The position numbers and the translations under genes are program-made. A DNA stretch of 64,000 nt, taken from the NCBI RefSeq assembly GCF_029222965.1, contig NZ_JARHUD010000005.1, positions 124,001 through 188,000 on the forward strand, read 5' to 3'. This document shows, piece after piece, positions 9,158 to 17,107 of the stretch (position 1 is its first letter; each line of letters begins with the position of its first letter). Source of the DNA: Aquibaculum arenosum (GTDB lineage: Bacteria > Pseudomonadota > Alphaproteobacteria > Kiloniellales > DSM-21159). Below the pieces are notes generated by a model, which was given only the letters and a program-made list of their open reading frames with translations, searched no databases and had not been told where the DNA came from.

Positions 9158-10525
9158 TCAACTGCCCTTGGAGTCTGCGACGGGTGTACGCATTGTGACG
9201 AACTCTTCGGCCGCCGTTGGATGGATACCGACGGTGGCATCGAAATCGCGCTTGGTCGCTCCTGCCTTGATGGCGATGGCCACGCCCTGAATGATCTCGG
9301 CCGCATCCATCCCACCCATGTGGGCTCCCAGCACCTTCTGGCTGTGCCGGTCGACGACCAGTTTCATGATCGTGCGCTCATCGCTGCCTGAGAGCGTGTG
9401 CTTCATCGGCCGGAACTCGGTGCGATAGATATCGATCTCACGATACTGCTCGCGTGCCTGGGCTTCGGTCAGGCCGACGGTGGCCAGCGGCGGCTGGCTG
9501 AACACCGCCGAGGGAATGTTCTCGTAGTTCAGTTCCGTGGACTGGCCCTCACAGAGTGTGCGCACGATGGCCATGGCTTCGGCGATTGCGACCGGCGTCA
9601 ACTGCAGCCGGTCGGTCACGTCGCCGATGGCGAAGATCGACGGCACATTCGAGCGGAAATAGGGGTCGATCTTGACGGCTCCCCTGGCGGTCAAGGCCAC
9701 GCCCGCCTCTTCGAGGCCCAGGCTTTCCGTGTTCGGCGCCCGCCCAATGGCGTAGAGAACTTGATCGAACTCTTCGCTGCTGCCGTCGGAGAAGTGCACC
9801 AGACGTCCGCCTTCCGTCTCCTCGATGCGGGAAACGTTGAGGTTGAAGCGCAGATTGACACCTTTCTTTGGCATCTCTCGCGCCAGAAACTCCCGCAGGT
9901 CCTCATCGAAGCCGCGCAGGAACAAGGGGCCGCGATAGACCAGCGTGGTCTTGCTGCCGAGGCCGGAAAAGATGCCGGCAAACTCCACGGCAATGTAACC
10001 ACCGCCCACCACGAGGATGCGCTCCGGCTGCTTCTCCAGGAAAAAGATGTCGTCGGAGACCAGACCCAGCTCCTGACCCGGCTCATCGGAGCGAGAGGGC
10101 ACCCCACCGGTGGCAACCAGAATGCATTCGGCGGTGATCTTGCGCCCGTCAACCGAGACCGTGTGTGGATCCACCAGCGTTGCCCTGCCATCCACGATCT
10201 CCACGCCGGCCTTTGTCAGGAGGTTCTCGTAGATGCCGTTGAGTCGGGCAATTTCAGCGTTCTTGTTGGCGATCAAGGTGGACCAGTCGAAATCACTGTC
10301 GCCCACCGTCCAGCCGAAGCCGGCAGCCTGCTCGAATTCCTCACGAAAGTGGCTGGCATAGACCATGAGCTTCTTAGGCACGCAGCCGATGTTGACGCAG
10401 GTGCCGCCCAGATGCCGCTCCTCCGCCACGGCCACGCGCTTGCCGGCGGCAGCGGCCATGCGGCTGGCGCGTACGCCGCCGGATCCGGCGCCGATGACGA
10501 AGAGGTCGAAATCGTAGCTGCTCAT
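9158..10525 (-). CDS. gor: Glutathione-disulfide reductase
   Basis: The 455-residue flavoprotein reduces oxidised glutathione with NADPH in the cytoplasm. The FAD-binding GAGSGG motif is at residues 12-17. The redox-active disulfide lies in GGTCVNIGCVPKK (about 40-52). The NADPH Rossmann motif is VVGGGYIAVEF near 170, and the C-terminal active-site segment has VGIHPTAAEEF, with the His-Glu pair. It ends 88 bases before the SLC13 carrier. Trypanothione- or mercuric-reductase paralogues are excluded by the overall pattern and by the absence of an extra N-terminal metal-binding domain. Confidence 0.93.
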   Translation of the reverse strand: MSSYDFDLFVIGAGSGGVRASRMAAAAGKRVAVAEERHLGGTCVNIGCVPKKLMVYASHFREEFEQAAGFGWTVGDSDFDWSTLIANKNAEIARLNGIYENLLTKAGVEIVDGRATLVDPHTVSVDGRKITAECILVATGGVPSRSDEPGQELGLVSDDIFFLEKQPERILVVGGGYIAVEFAGIFSGLGSKTTLVYRGPLFLRGFDEDLREFLAREMPKKGVNLRFNLNVSRIEETEGGRLVHFSDGSSEEFDQVLYAIGRAPNTESLGLEEAGVALTARGAVKIDPYFRSNVPSIFAIGDVTDRLQLTPVAIAEAMAIVRTLCEGQSTELNYENIPSAVFSQPPLATVGLTEAQAREQYREIDIYRTEFRPMKHTLSGSDERTIMKLVVDRHSQKVLGAHMGGMDAAEIIQGVAIAIKAGATKRDFDATVGIHPTAAEEFVTMRTPVADSKGS

Positions 10526-10607
10526 AGATCAATCTCCCGGCGGACAGGCTGCACTGGCTGTAGCAATGGCGATCACGCGAGGGCGGTGTCCTGCTCCAGC
10601 GGGCGCA

Positions 10608-11084
10608 TCAGTAAGGGATGCGGTCTTCCTTTTCCAGCCACCGACGCATGGCCTGTTGCGCCTCGGCTTGAAGGTCACGGCGCGTGGTTAGCAGGCGCTC
10701 CTCCGGGGCCTTGGGAACCTCCTGGTACAGCCAGTCGTCGTCAAAGCCTACGGCCGCGGCATCATGACGATCGGCAGCGTAGGTCAGTCGCTCCAGGCGC
10801 GCCCAATAGATGGCCGCCAGGCACATGGGACAGGGTTCGCAGCTCGAATAGATTTCGCAGCCCTCAAGATCAAACCTCCCGAGCGCCTCGCAGGCCTTGC
10901 GGATGGCAACGATCTCGGCATGCGCGGTGGGATCGCAGGCCGAGGTAACGCGATTCCAGCCCTCGGCGATGATCCGGCCGTTCTGGACGATGACCGCCCC
11001 AAAGGGGCCGCCTTCATTGGCATCGGTCTCGTCCAGGGAAAGAGCGATGGCGCGGCGCAGGAACTGCGCTTCGGTCTCAGTCAT
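10608..11084 (-). CDS. guaD: Guanine deaminase, small cytidine-deaminase-fold type
   Basis: The 158-residue product has the zinc-binding motifs of the deaminase fold: HAEIVAIRKAC (His and catalytic Glu) and CEPCPMCLAAIYWAR (two Cys). The following region, with ADRHDAAAVGFDDDWLYQEV, is characteristic of Bacillus-type guanine deaminase, which turns guanine into xanthine, and not of tRNA adenosine deaminase TadA. The start codon overlaps the stop of the neighbouring reductase gene by 4 bases (ATGA), so the two are translationally coupled. A broader nucleobase deaminase role cannot be excluded. Confidence 0.85.
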   Translation of the reverse strand: MTETEAQFLRRAIALSLDETDANEGGPFGAVIVQNGRIIAEGWNRVTSACDPTAHAEIVAIRKACEALGRFDLEGCEIYSSCEPCPMCLAAIYWARLERLTYAADRHDAAAVGFDDDWLYQEVPKAPEERLLTTRRDLQAEAQQAMRRWLEKEDRIPY

Positions 11085-12094
11085 GATACCAAGCGCACCA
11101 GCGCCTTGCCCTCATTCTCACCCGCGAGCAGCCGCAGGAGTTGGCGCGGCGCGCTCTCCAGACCGTCGCCGACATCCTCGCGGACGTGGATCCGACCTTC
11201 CCGATACCATTGGCCAAGCTGATCCACCGCTTCCTGCAGACGGTGGAAGTGATCGAGCACCAGAAACCCCTGCATGCGGGCGCGCTTGACCAGGATGGCT
11301 CGGTTGTAGCGCGGCCCCTGCGGCGGCGGCGTGCTGGAGGGAATCGCCATGGTGCCGACGACAACAATCCGCGCACCCACGTTGATGCGTTCCATTACGG
11401 CATCTGAGATCGGGCCGCCGGTGTTGTCGTAGTAGACATCGATGCCGTCGGGCGCCGCGGCGGCGAGGTCGGCGGCCAAGTCAGGACTCGCCTTGTAGTC
11501 AATGGCGGCGTCGTACCGGAACTCCTCGAGACACTGCGCGACCTTCGCCGGACCACCAGTGAAGCCGACAGTGCGGCAACCGAGAATTCGTGCCACCTGC
11601 CCCACAATCGAGCCAACCGAACCGGCAGCCGTCGAAACGGCCACGGTTTCGCCGGCCTGGGGCTGGCCCACCATGGTCAAACCGAGATAGGCCGTGAGCC
11701 CGGTCATGCCCCAGAGGTGGAGGTTGTAGGACAATGGCCCGTCCGCAGGGTCGGCAATTCGGTCGATGTCGGAGCCATCGGACAGCGCCCACTCTTGCCA
11801 GCCCTGGCGGCCGCTGACCCAGGTGCCTTCGGGAAAGTCGGGATGGCGGGATGCGGTCACCTGCCCGACCGTGAAACTGCGCATCACCTCGCCAAGGGGG
11901 ACGGGCGGGGAATAGTTCGGGCCGTCCGCGATCCAGCCCCGCATGGCCGGATCGATCGACAGCCAGTGCACGCGCACCAGGAACTGGCCTTCGCCCGGTT
12001 CGGGAATGCTGCTTTCCTCCAGGCGAAAACAGTCCTCGGCGACTGCGGGCACCGGTCGGCGGGCCAGGACCATTCGGCGGTTGGTGGTCGTCAT
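11081..12094 (-). CDS. Zinc-free MDR-family NADPH-dependent oxidoreductase (CurA-like)
   Basis: The 337-residue product belongs to the leukotriene B4 12-hydroxydehydrogenase/CurA branch of medium-chain reductases, which reduce carbon-carbon double bonds of enones with NADPH. Markers are the N-terminal WLSIDPAMRGW segment, the nucleotide motif VSTAAGSVGSIVGQ near residue 150, and VYYDNTGGPI near 225. Cysteine zinc ligands of alcohol dehydrogenases are absent. It is the first gene of a pair with guaD. The physiological substrate is unknown. Confidence 0.85.
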   Translation of the reverse strand: MTTTNRRMVLARRPVPAVAEDCFRLEESSIPEPGEGQFLVRVHWLSIDPAMRGWIADGPNYSPPVPLGEVMRSFTVGQVTASRHPDFPEGTWVSGRQGWQEWALSDGSDIDRIADPADGPLSYNLHLWGMTGLTAYLGLTMVGQPQAGETVAVSTAAGSVGSIVGQVARILGCRTVGFTGGPAKVAQCLEEFRYDAAIDYKASPDLAADLAAAAPDGIDVYYDNTGGPISDAVMERINVGARIVVVGTMAIPSSTPPPQGPRYNRAILVKRARMQGFLVLDHFHRLQEAVDQLGQWYREGRIHVREDVGDGLESAPRQLLRLLAGENEGKALVRLVS

Positions 12095-12117
12095 TCTTTC
12101 CCTCCCCCTTCACAAGC

Positions 12118-12149
12118 AAAACCGCCGCCCCGCATGACCAGGGCGGCGG
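12118..12149 (-). terminator. Intrinsic terminator after gabD
   Basis: Read on the minus strand, CCGCCGCCC pairs over 9 bp with GGGCGGCGG across a 10-base loop, followed by TTTTG. It stands 12 bases after the gabD stop codon and before the MDR reductase gene. Confidence 0.75.
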
Positions 12150-12161
12150 GTGACAAGGTGC

Positions 12162-13646
12162 TTACAGGCCCATGCACATGTACTTGATCTCGAGGAAGTC
12201 ATCGATGCCGTACTTGGAGCCTTCGCGACCGACGCCCGACTCCTTGACGCCGCCAAAGGGGGCCACTTCCGTCGAGATGATGCCGGTGTTGATACCGACG
12301 ATGCCGCTTTCCAGGCCCTCGCCGACGCGCCAGATGCGACCGACGTCGCGGGCGTAGAAGTAGGAGGCCAGGCCGAACTCGGTATCGTTTGCCATGGCGA
12401 TGCCCTGCTCTTCCGTTTCGAAGCGGAACAGCGGTGCCACGGGACCGAAGGTCTCCTCCTTTGTCACCTTCATCTCGGTGGTGACGCCGGTGAGAACAGT
12501 CGGCTGGAAGAAGGTGCCGCCCTTGGCGTCGGGTGCGCCGCCAATGGCGACCTGGGCACCCTTGGACACGGCGTCGGAGATGTGTTCCTTAACCTTCTCC
12601 ACCGCGGCCTCGTCAATCAGCGGACCCTGGGACACGCCCTCCTCGAGGCCGTTGCCCACCTTCAGTTCCTTCACCTTAGCGGCCAGCTTTTCGGCGAAGG
12701 CATCGTAGACGCCCGACTGCACCAGAATGCGGTTGGCGCACACGCAGGTCTGCCCGGTGTTGCGGAACTTGCTCATCATCGCGCCTTCCACGGCCGCATC
12801 CAGATCGGCGTCGTCGAAGACGAGGAAGGGCGCATTGCCGCCCAATTCCATGGAGACCTTCTTCACGGTGGAGGCGGACTGCTCCATCAGCAGCTTGCCC
12901 ACCTCGGTGGAGCCGGTGAAGGTGATCTTGCGCACGATGGGGTTGGAGGTCATCTCGCCGCCGATGCCCTTCGCAGAGCCGGTGACGACGTTGAACACCC
13001 CGGCCGGGATACCGGCCTGCTCGGCCAACTCTGCCATCGCCAGGGCTGAGTAGGGCGTCTGCGTGGCGGGCTTGATGACGATGGTGCAGCCCGCTGCCAG
13101 CGCCGGGCCGGCCTTGCGGGTGATCATGGCATTGGGGAAGTTCCAAGGCGTGATCGCGCCGACAACGCCCACCGGCTGCTTCACCACGACAATGCGCTTG
13201 TCGCCCTGGTGCTGCGGGATGACGTCGCCGTAGATGCGCTTGGCCTCTTCGGCGAACCATTCGATGAAGGAGGCGCCATAGGCGATCTCGCCCTTGGCTT
13301 CAGCCAGGGGCTTGCCCTGTTCCAGGGTCAGCAGCAGGCCGAGATCATCCTGCTGCGCCATCATCAGGTCGAACCAGCGCCGCAGGATGTTCGAGCGCTC
13401 CTTGGCGGTCTTGGCGCGCCAGGCCGGCAGCGCCCGGTTCGCAGCCTCGATGGCGCGGCGCGTCTCGTCGGCACCCATATCCGGGATGGTGCCGAGAAGC
13501 TCTCCGGTGGCCGGATTGGTGACCTCCTTGACCTTGCCACTGTCGGCATCGAGCCAGGCACCGTCGATGTAGCACTGCTGGCGAAAGAGTTTGGGATTGT
13601 TGAGTTGCGGGGCGCCATTCTCGGCAGCCTTGGCGAGTGTCGACAT
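12162..13646 (-). CDS. gabD: NAD(P)+-dependent succinate-semialdehyde dehydrogenase (aldehyde dehydrogenase family)
   Basis: The 494-residue aldehyde dehydrogenase oxidises succinate semialdehyde, typically from 4-aminobutyrate, to succinate. GabD-type blocks include ITPWNFPNAMI, the catalytic glutamate in MELGGNAPFLVF, and the nucleophile in NTGQTCVCANR. The double-cysteine form CVCANR is typical of GabD. A start at 13745 is possible in frame, but the ATG at 13646 has AAGGAGG 7 bases upstream and gives the normal family length. A terminator follows. No gabT is in view. A glutarate-semialdehyde role (DavD) is a possible alternative. Confidence 0.9.
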   Translation of the reverse strand: MSTLAKAAENGAPQLNNPKLFRQQCYIDGAWLDADSGKVKEVTNPATGELLGTIPDMGADETRRAIEAANRALPAWRAKTAKERSNILRRWFDLMMAQQDDLGLLLTLEQGKPLAEAKGEIAYGASFIEWFAEEAKRIYGDVIPQHQGDKRIVVVKQPVGVVGAITPWNFPNAMITRKAGPALAAGCTIVIKPATQTPYSALAMAELAEQAGIPAGVFNVVTGSAKGIGGEMTSNPIVRKITFTGSTEVGKLLMEQSASTVKKVSMELGGNAPFLVFDDADLDAAVEGAMMSKFRNTGQTCVCANRILVQSGVYDAFAEKLAAKVKELKVGNGLEEGVSQGPLIDEAAVEKVKEHISDAVSKGAQVAIGGAPDAKGGTFFQPTVLTGVTTEMKVTKEETFGPVAPLFRFETEEQGIAMANDTEFGLASYFYARDVGRIWRVGEGLESGIVGINTGIISTEVAPFGGVKESGVGREGSKYGIDDFLEIKYMCMGL

Positions 13647-13754
13647 GGTCTTTCCTCCTTGAAAAAAGCGAGGCTGAAACGACTGCAGCGGAACCTCGTG
13701 GGTTCCGGCTGGCGATGATGATAAAATGCGCTGGCCGTCCGGCAAGGCCGGCGA

Positions 13755-14354
13755 TTAGCCGAGCAGGGCAGCGGTGTCCGGCACGATGATGGCGAAACGA
13801 TCCGACAAGGCTGCCAACTCGGCCCGGTGCAACCCATCTGCGCTCAGCACACCACCCTCACCGTCAGGAAGGTCGCGCGTCGCACAGGCATTGGCGACCA
13901 CGGTGGTCCCGTAGCCATGATCGAGCGCCGAACGAACGGTCGAACTGACGCACATGTGGGTCATGAAGCCCGCAACGATCAAGGTTTTTACCCCGGCTGC
14001 CTTCAGGCGTTCATCCAGATCGGTCCCGGCAAAGGCGTTGGGAAGGCGCTTCTCCACGACCGCTTCGCCGTCGCGTGGGGCAACGGGATCGGCGATCTCG
14101 AAGGCCGGCGTGTCCGGGTCGAAGGCGCCGCCGGCCGCACCGCGGTGCTTGACGTGAATGATAGGGGTGCCGGCGTCGCGCGCGGCCTGGAGCAGGCGCT
14201 CACCTTCTTCCAGTGCCGCCGCGATTCCGCTCAGCGCCAGCGGGCCGCTGAGATACTGGTTTTGGGCGTCGATGATGATGAGTGCGCTCGACGCAAGCGC
14301 ATGCGGCTGTGCGGGCACGCCAGCCATTTCCATCAGGGTCTTCGGTAGTGCCAC
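13755..14354 (-). CDS. Isochorismatase-family cysteine hydrolase
   Basis: The 199-residue product has the isochorismatase/nicotinamidase-like fold. The catalytic Asp is in LIIIDAQNQY (about residue 30), Lys in VEKRLPNAF (about 100), and the nucleophilic Cys in AGFMTHMCVSST (about 135). Members hydrolyse amides or enol ethers such as isochorismate, nicotinamide or ureidoacrylate; the residues do not tell which. It stands alone between gabD and a csbD gene. Confidence 0.85.
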   Translation of the reverse strand: MALPKTLMEMAGVPAQPHALASSALIIIDAQNQYLSGPLALSGIAAALEEGERLLQAARDAGTPIIHVKHRGAAGGAFDPDTPAFEIADPVAPRDGEAVVEKRLPNAFAGTDLDERLKAAGVKTLIVAGFMTHMCVSSTVRSALDHGYGTTVVANACATRDLPDGEGGVLSADGLHRAELAALSDRFAIIVPDTAALLG

Positions 14355-14467
14355 GGTTTTCTGCCTTCCCCTTGCTGCGATTGCGGAAGGCTAGAGCAAA
14401 GTGGCCGGCAGGGAAATGGGCAGAACAAGCGGCTCATCCGCCGCCTGCTCTTTTCTGCAAGCCTTTG

Positions 14468-14509
14468 GCGCCTGCCGGAAGAGCCGCTAGGTGCGGCTCC
14501 GGCAGGCGC
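14468..14509 (-). other. Long GC-rich hairpin downstream of csbD
   Basis: Arms of 11 bp (GCGCCTGCCGG/CCGGCAGGCGC) and 6 bp (AGCCGC/GCGGCT), separated by a 3-base bulge, close on a 5-base loop. It is located 14 bases after the csbD stop on the minus strand. No T-run follows, so it looks like a 3'-end protecting hairpin or a Rho-assisted terminator. The 168-base gap holding it shows no gene. Confidence 0.55.
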
Positions 14510-14522
14510 TTTCGAGCAAGGC

Positions 14523-14720
14523 TCAAGGTTGGTTGGAGAACTCGTCGACCTCGCGCTCGGCTTCTTCCTTGGTTTTCCCGTAGAGCTCCTGAATCCGGCC
14601 CACGAGTTGATCACGCTGGCCCTCGATCACATCCAGATCGTCATTGGTCAGCTTTCCCCACTTCTCCTGGGCTTTCCCGCGCAGCTGTTTCCAGTTTCCA
14701 GCAAGCTTGTCGCTGTTCAT
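14523..14720 (-). CDS. CsbD-family stress-response protein
   Basis: The 65-residue hydrophilic protein matches the CsbD family: it starts MNSDKLAGNWKQLRGKAQEKW and continues with KLTNDDLDVIEGQRDQL, a helical repeat seen in general-stress proteins of unknown mechanism. The ATG at 14720 is preferred over an in-frame start at 14870 because GGAGG precedes it by about 10 bases and the family begins here. In alphaproteobacteria such genes are often induced by general stress. I see no clear sigma-factor motif in the 149-base gap upstream. Confidence 0.88.
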   Translation of the reverse strand: MNSDKLAGNWKQLRGKAQEKWGKLTNDDLDVIEGQRDQLVGRIQELYGKTKEEAEREVDEFSNQP

Positions 14721-14869
14721 TCCAGTCTGTCCTCCAAAAAGTAGGCCGGTGCAGTGCGGCCTCCAAGTGGGAACATGTCTGAGGCCTTTGAGGTTCCATC
14801 CACGCCCTCTGACCAATGGCCCTAACCGGGAGACTGCGGCTGCCGGAAACTGGGATTGGATGAGATGCA

Positions 14870-15196
14870 TCAGTCTGGCGCGATCGTCTCAGCCTTGATC
14901 CAGTCAAGAAACTCCTGATTCCCCCCGATCACGGGCAAGGCGAGCACACAGGGGCAGTCATAGTCGTGCCAGTCTCGGACGAAATCGGTCACTTTCGAGA
15001 CGAGGTCTGCCCGTGTTTTGGCCAACAGCACAACCTCCCTGCCCTCCTCGATCGCTCCCTGCCACCGGTAGATCGGAGTCATCGGACCCAGCACATTGGC
15101 GCAGGCGGCCAGCCGCGCCTCCACCAGCGCCCGCCCCAACGCGCGCGCCTTCTCCTCATCCTCGTGGGTAATGTAGATCAATGCTGCATCGGCCAT
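14870..15196 (-). CDS. cutA: CutA1 divalent-cation tolerance protein
   Basis: The 108-residue protein is a full-length CutA1, which forms very stable trimers in the cytoplasm and is linked to copper tolerance. Typical segments are ITHEDEEKARALG, LAACANVLGPMTPIYRWQG and the final EFLDWI block. AAGGAG lies 10 bases before the ATG. It is 15 bases after the DUF442 gene on the same strand and probably cotranscribed with it. Its molecular role is unsettled in the family. Confidence 0.92.
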   Translation of the reverse strand: MADAALIYITHEDEEKARALGRALVEARLAACANVLGPMTPIYRWQGAIEEGREVVLLAKTRADLVSKVTDFVRDWHDYDCPCVLALPVIGGNQEFLDWIKAETIAPD

Positions 15197-15211
15197 TCGC
15201 GACCCACTCCT

Positions 15212-15652
15212 TTACCGCGGCATTGCGGCAATCTGCTCCAGTAGGCCCTGCGCAGAGGTGAGATCGTAGCCGGCGGACTTAGCCTGCGCCATTATGGCTT
15301 CGGCGCTCTGGCTGCCGTAGCGGGCTTCTGCAAGGGCCCAGAGCAGGGTGCTGCGCATGCCTGAGCGGCAGTGCGCCACAACCGGGCCGCTGGCTTGATT
15401 CAGCACGGCGCGGAAATCCTCGACCACCTCGGGACCCAAGGTGTCCATGGTTACGGGAACATGATGGTAACTGAAGCCCTGTTCCTCGAAGAAGCGTCTG
15501 GCCTCGTCAGCGCTGGGCTGACCCGCCTCCTCGCCATCCGGCCGATTGTTGATGATGGCCACGATCCCCGCGTCGCGCAGGCTGTCCACGTCTGCGTCGA
15601 CGATCTGCCCGGCGACATAGAGGCTCTCGTCCAGTTTTGTCAGTGTGGTCAT
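15212..15652 (-). CDS. DUF442/TIGR01244-type phosphatase-like sulfur-transfer protein (stand-alone Blh domain)
   Basis: The 146-residue product has the protein-tyrosine-phosphatase loop AHCRSGMRST (about residues 93-102), with the CX5R signature, and an N-terminal DUF442 fold. In sulfide-detoxification operons this domain is fused to a persulfide dioxygenase (Blh) and sits with DUF395 membrane proteins. Here it stands alone, divergent from a split DUF395/YeeE pair 259 bases away, which supports a role in sulfur handling. A simple protein phosphatase is the alternative. AAGGGG precedes the ATG. CutA follows in the same operon. Confidence 0.82.
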   Translation of the reverse strand: MTTLTKLDESLYVAGQIVDADVDSLRDAGIVAIINNRPDGEEAGQPSADEARRFFEEQGFSYHHVPVTMDTLGPEVVEDFRAVLNQASGPVVAHCRSGMRSTLLWALAEARYGSQSAEAIMAQAKSAGYDLTSAQGLLEQIAAMPR

Positions 15653-15853
15653 CTGTTCCCCTTCTCTGGGTTGGGTAGTGTGGATGCAGCCTGGAGGCCA
15701 GCCGGCGTCGCAAGACTGAAGTACATTGGATCAGGCAACAAAGGCGAGCATGCGACATTTGGCTTCCGGGTCAAGGAAGGGTACCTGCGCCTAGATACCG
15801 ATCCTTGTAGTGCGCTGGCGGCGGCGCACGGGAGCATTGTTGCGCTGCAACAC

Positions 15854-15869
15854 AAGCTGTGAGCAGCTT
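15854..15869. promoter_or_regulatory. Inverted repeat in the divergent DUF442-YeeE promoter region
   Basis: AAGCTG and CAGCTT are separated by TGAG, making a perfect 6-bp dyad 43 bases before the first YeeE start. Its place in a 259-base divergent region fits an operator. No regulator gene lies nearby, and the repeat is short enough to occur by chance. I see nothing else firm in the interval 15653-15911. Confidence 0.3.
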
Positions 15870-15911
15870 AGCTGGATCGCGGAACAGCATTGAAGGAGGA
15901 GAAGAGCTGGC

Positions 15912-16349
15912 ATGGAGAACTTCACCCCTGTATCGGCTCTGATTGGTGGAGCCTTCATAGGACTTTCGGCGTCACTGTTGCTCCTGTCCTTGGGACGCAT
16001 CGCTGGCATAAGCGGCATCATTGGTTCGCTCCTCACACCCGGGCGAAGTGGGGCGCCGTGGCGCCTCCCCTTCGTGATCGGGCTGCTGCTTGGGCCGTTC
16101 GTGGTGATGATCATCGGATCCGCGCTGAACGCGGCTCCACCCGAGATCACCATCGAAGCCAGCTGGCCGACCCTTGTGCTGGGTGGACTGTTGGTGGGCT
16201 TTGGCACACGCCTTGGCAGCGGATGCACAAGCGGGCACGGCGTCTGCGGCATCGCTCGTTTGTCACCGCGCTCCCTGGTGGCCACGGGCCTGTTCATGGC
16301 TGCCGGCGCTGCGGTGGTCTTTATCGCACGCCACGTGATCGGAGGCTGA
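15912..16349 (+). CDS. YeeE/YedE (DUF395) membrane protein, first half
   Basis: The 145-residue membrane protein has about four hydrophobic segments and the sulfur-transport signature GSGCTSGHGVCGIARLS (about residues 100-116). In YeeE/TsuA proteins this block carries the cysteine used to pass thiosulfate or sulfane sulfur across the membrane. The gene is half the size of fused YeeE and is followed 5 bases later by the partner half. AAGGAGG lies 12 bases before the ATG. Pairs of this type are called PmpA/PmpB in sulfide-responsive operons. Confidence 0.85.
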   Translation: MENFTPVSALIGGAFIGLSASLLLLSLGRIAGISGIIGSLLTPGRSGAPWRLPFVIGLLLGPFVVMIIGSALNAAPPEITIEASWPTLVLGGLLVGFGTRLGSGCTSGHGVCGIARLSPRSLVATGLFMAAGAAVVFIARHVIGG

Positions 16350-16354
16350 CGAAC

Positions 16355-16804
16355 ATGCTCTTCCCGCTTGTAGGGCTTCTCGCCGGCCTGCTGTTCGGTA
16401 TCGGCCTGACCATTTCTCAGATGGTGAATCCGGAGAAGGTGGTCGCCTTTCTTGACTTCGGCGGCATTGCGACCGGCACCTGGGACCCCAGCCTGGGCTT
16501 GGTGATGGGCGCTGCGCTGCTGTTCGCCGCGCCGGGATTTTATATCGCCAGGCGTCGTGAAGCACCGATCCTGGGAGATCGATTTGACACGCCTCAGCGC
16601 CGTAACCTTGATGGTCGGTTGATCGGCGGTGCTTTGCTGTTTGGTGCGGGTTGGGGCCTAGTCGGCTACTGCCCCGGACCAGCGATTGCCGGTCTCGCGT
16701 TCGGGCGCATGGAAACGGTGATTTTCGTCGCTTTCATGCTGCTGGGCATGCTCGCCTATCGGCGACTGACCGCTCCGGGCCACGATATAGCCTACGGGCA
16801 ATGA
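16355..16804 (+). CDS. YeeE/YedE (DUF6691) membrane protein, second half
   Basis: The 149-residue membrane protein starts MLFPLVGLLAGLLFGIGLTIS and carries NPEKVVAFLDFGG and the second family cysteine in GYCPGPAIAGL (about residue 107). It pairs with the gene just upstream to make a complete DUF395 transporter. An in-frame start at 15890 would run through the upstream gene in another frame; the ATG at 16355 has GGAGG 9 bases before it. It is followed by a hairpin shared with the converging tRNA gene. Confidence 0.85.
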   Translation: MLFPLVGLLAGLLFGIGLTISQMVNPEKVVAFLDFGGIATGTWDPSLGLVMGAALLFAAPGFYIARRREAPILGDRFDTPQRRNLDGRLIGGALLFGAGWGLVGYCPGPAIAGLAFGRMETVIFVAFMLLGMLAYRRLTAPGHDIAYGQ

Positions 16805-16836
16805 CAAAAAACCCGGCAGGGATGCCCTGCCGGGTT
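16805..16836 (-). terminator. Terminator of the tRNA-Pro gene, possibly bidirectional
   Basis: AACCCGGCAGGG (16810-16821) pairs with CCCTGCCGGGTT (16825-16836) over 12 bp with a 3-base loop. On the minus strand the stem is followed by TTTTTGTC, a good terminator 6 bases beyond the tRNA CCA end. On the plus strand the tail is only TTCTTC, so termination of the YeeE pair may be weaker. Confidence 0.85.
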
Positions 16837-16842
16837 CTTCGT

Positions 16843-16919
16843 TGGTCGGAGCGGCGGGATTCGAACCCACGACCCCCAGTCCCCCAGACTGATGCGCTAC
16901 CAGACTGCGCTACGCTCCG
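16843..16919 (-). tRNA. tRNA-Pro (GGG anticodon)
   Basis: The gene folds as a complete cloverleaf. Acceptor arms CGGAGCG/CGCTCCG pair fully, the D arm is GCGC/GCGC, and the anticodon loop CTGGGGG gives anticodon GGG. The T arm is GTGGG TTCGAAT CCCGC. The CCA end is encoded. It reads CCC (and perhaps CCU) proline codons. It has its own promoter and terminator and follows merR on the same strand, a conserved alphaproteobacterial arrangement. Confidence 0.96.
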
Positions 16920-16958
16920 TCACTTGGGGGCCGAACGCACTGTCGTTCGGCTGGCTTC

Positions 16959-16987
16959 TATATAACGACCCGGCCCCGGTCTGACAA
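16959..16987 (-). promoter_or_regulatory. Sigma-70-type promoter of tRNA-Pro
   Basis: On the minus strand TTGTCA (-35) is separated by 17 bases from TATATA (-10). The expected start is near 16951, about 32 bases before the mature tRNA 5' end, leaving a short leader for RNase P. Confidence 0.75.
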
Positions 16988-17029
16988 CGCTCGCACTGCT
17001 GCTTTTCCGGAGTGTATGATCGCTTATGC

Positions 17030-17077
17030 AAAAAACTAATTGCGTCCCATAACATACTACAAACAGAAACCAATTAG
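17030..17077 (-). terminator. Possible terminator after merR
   Basis: On the minus strand CTAATTG pairs with CAATTAG over 7 bp across a 28-base loop, and a run of six T follows. It lies 31 bases past the merR stop. The AT-rich stem and long loop make this weaker than a normal terminator. Confidence 0.4.
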
Positions 17078-17107
17078 ATCGTAAATGCTGGCTCCCGTTC
17101 AGGTGCT

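Noticed and set aside
15890-16354. N-terminal extension of the second YeeE-like gene back to 15890
   Set aside because: The extra part reads the first YeeE gene in a different frame; the ATG at 16355 has its own GGAGG.
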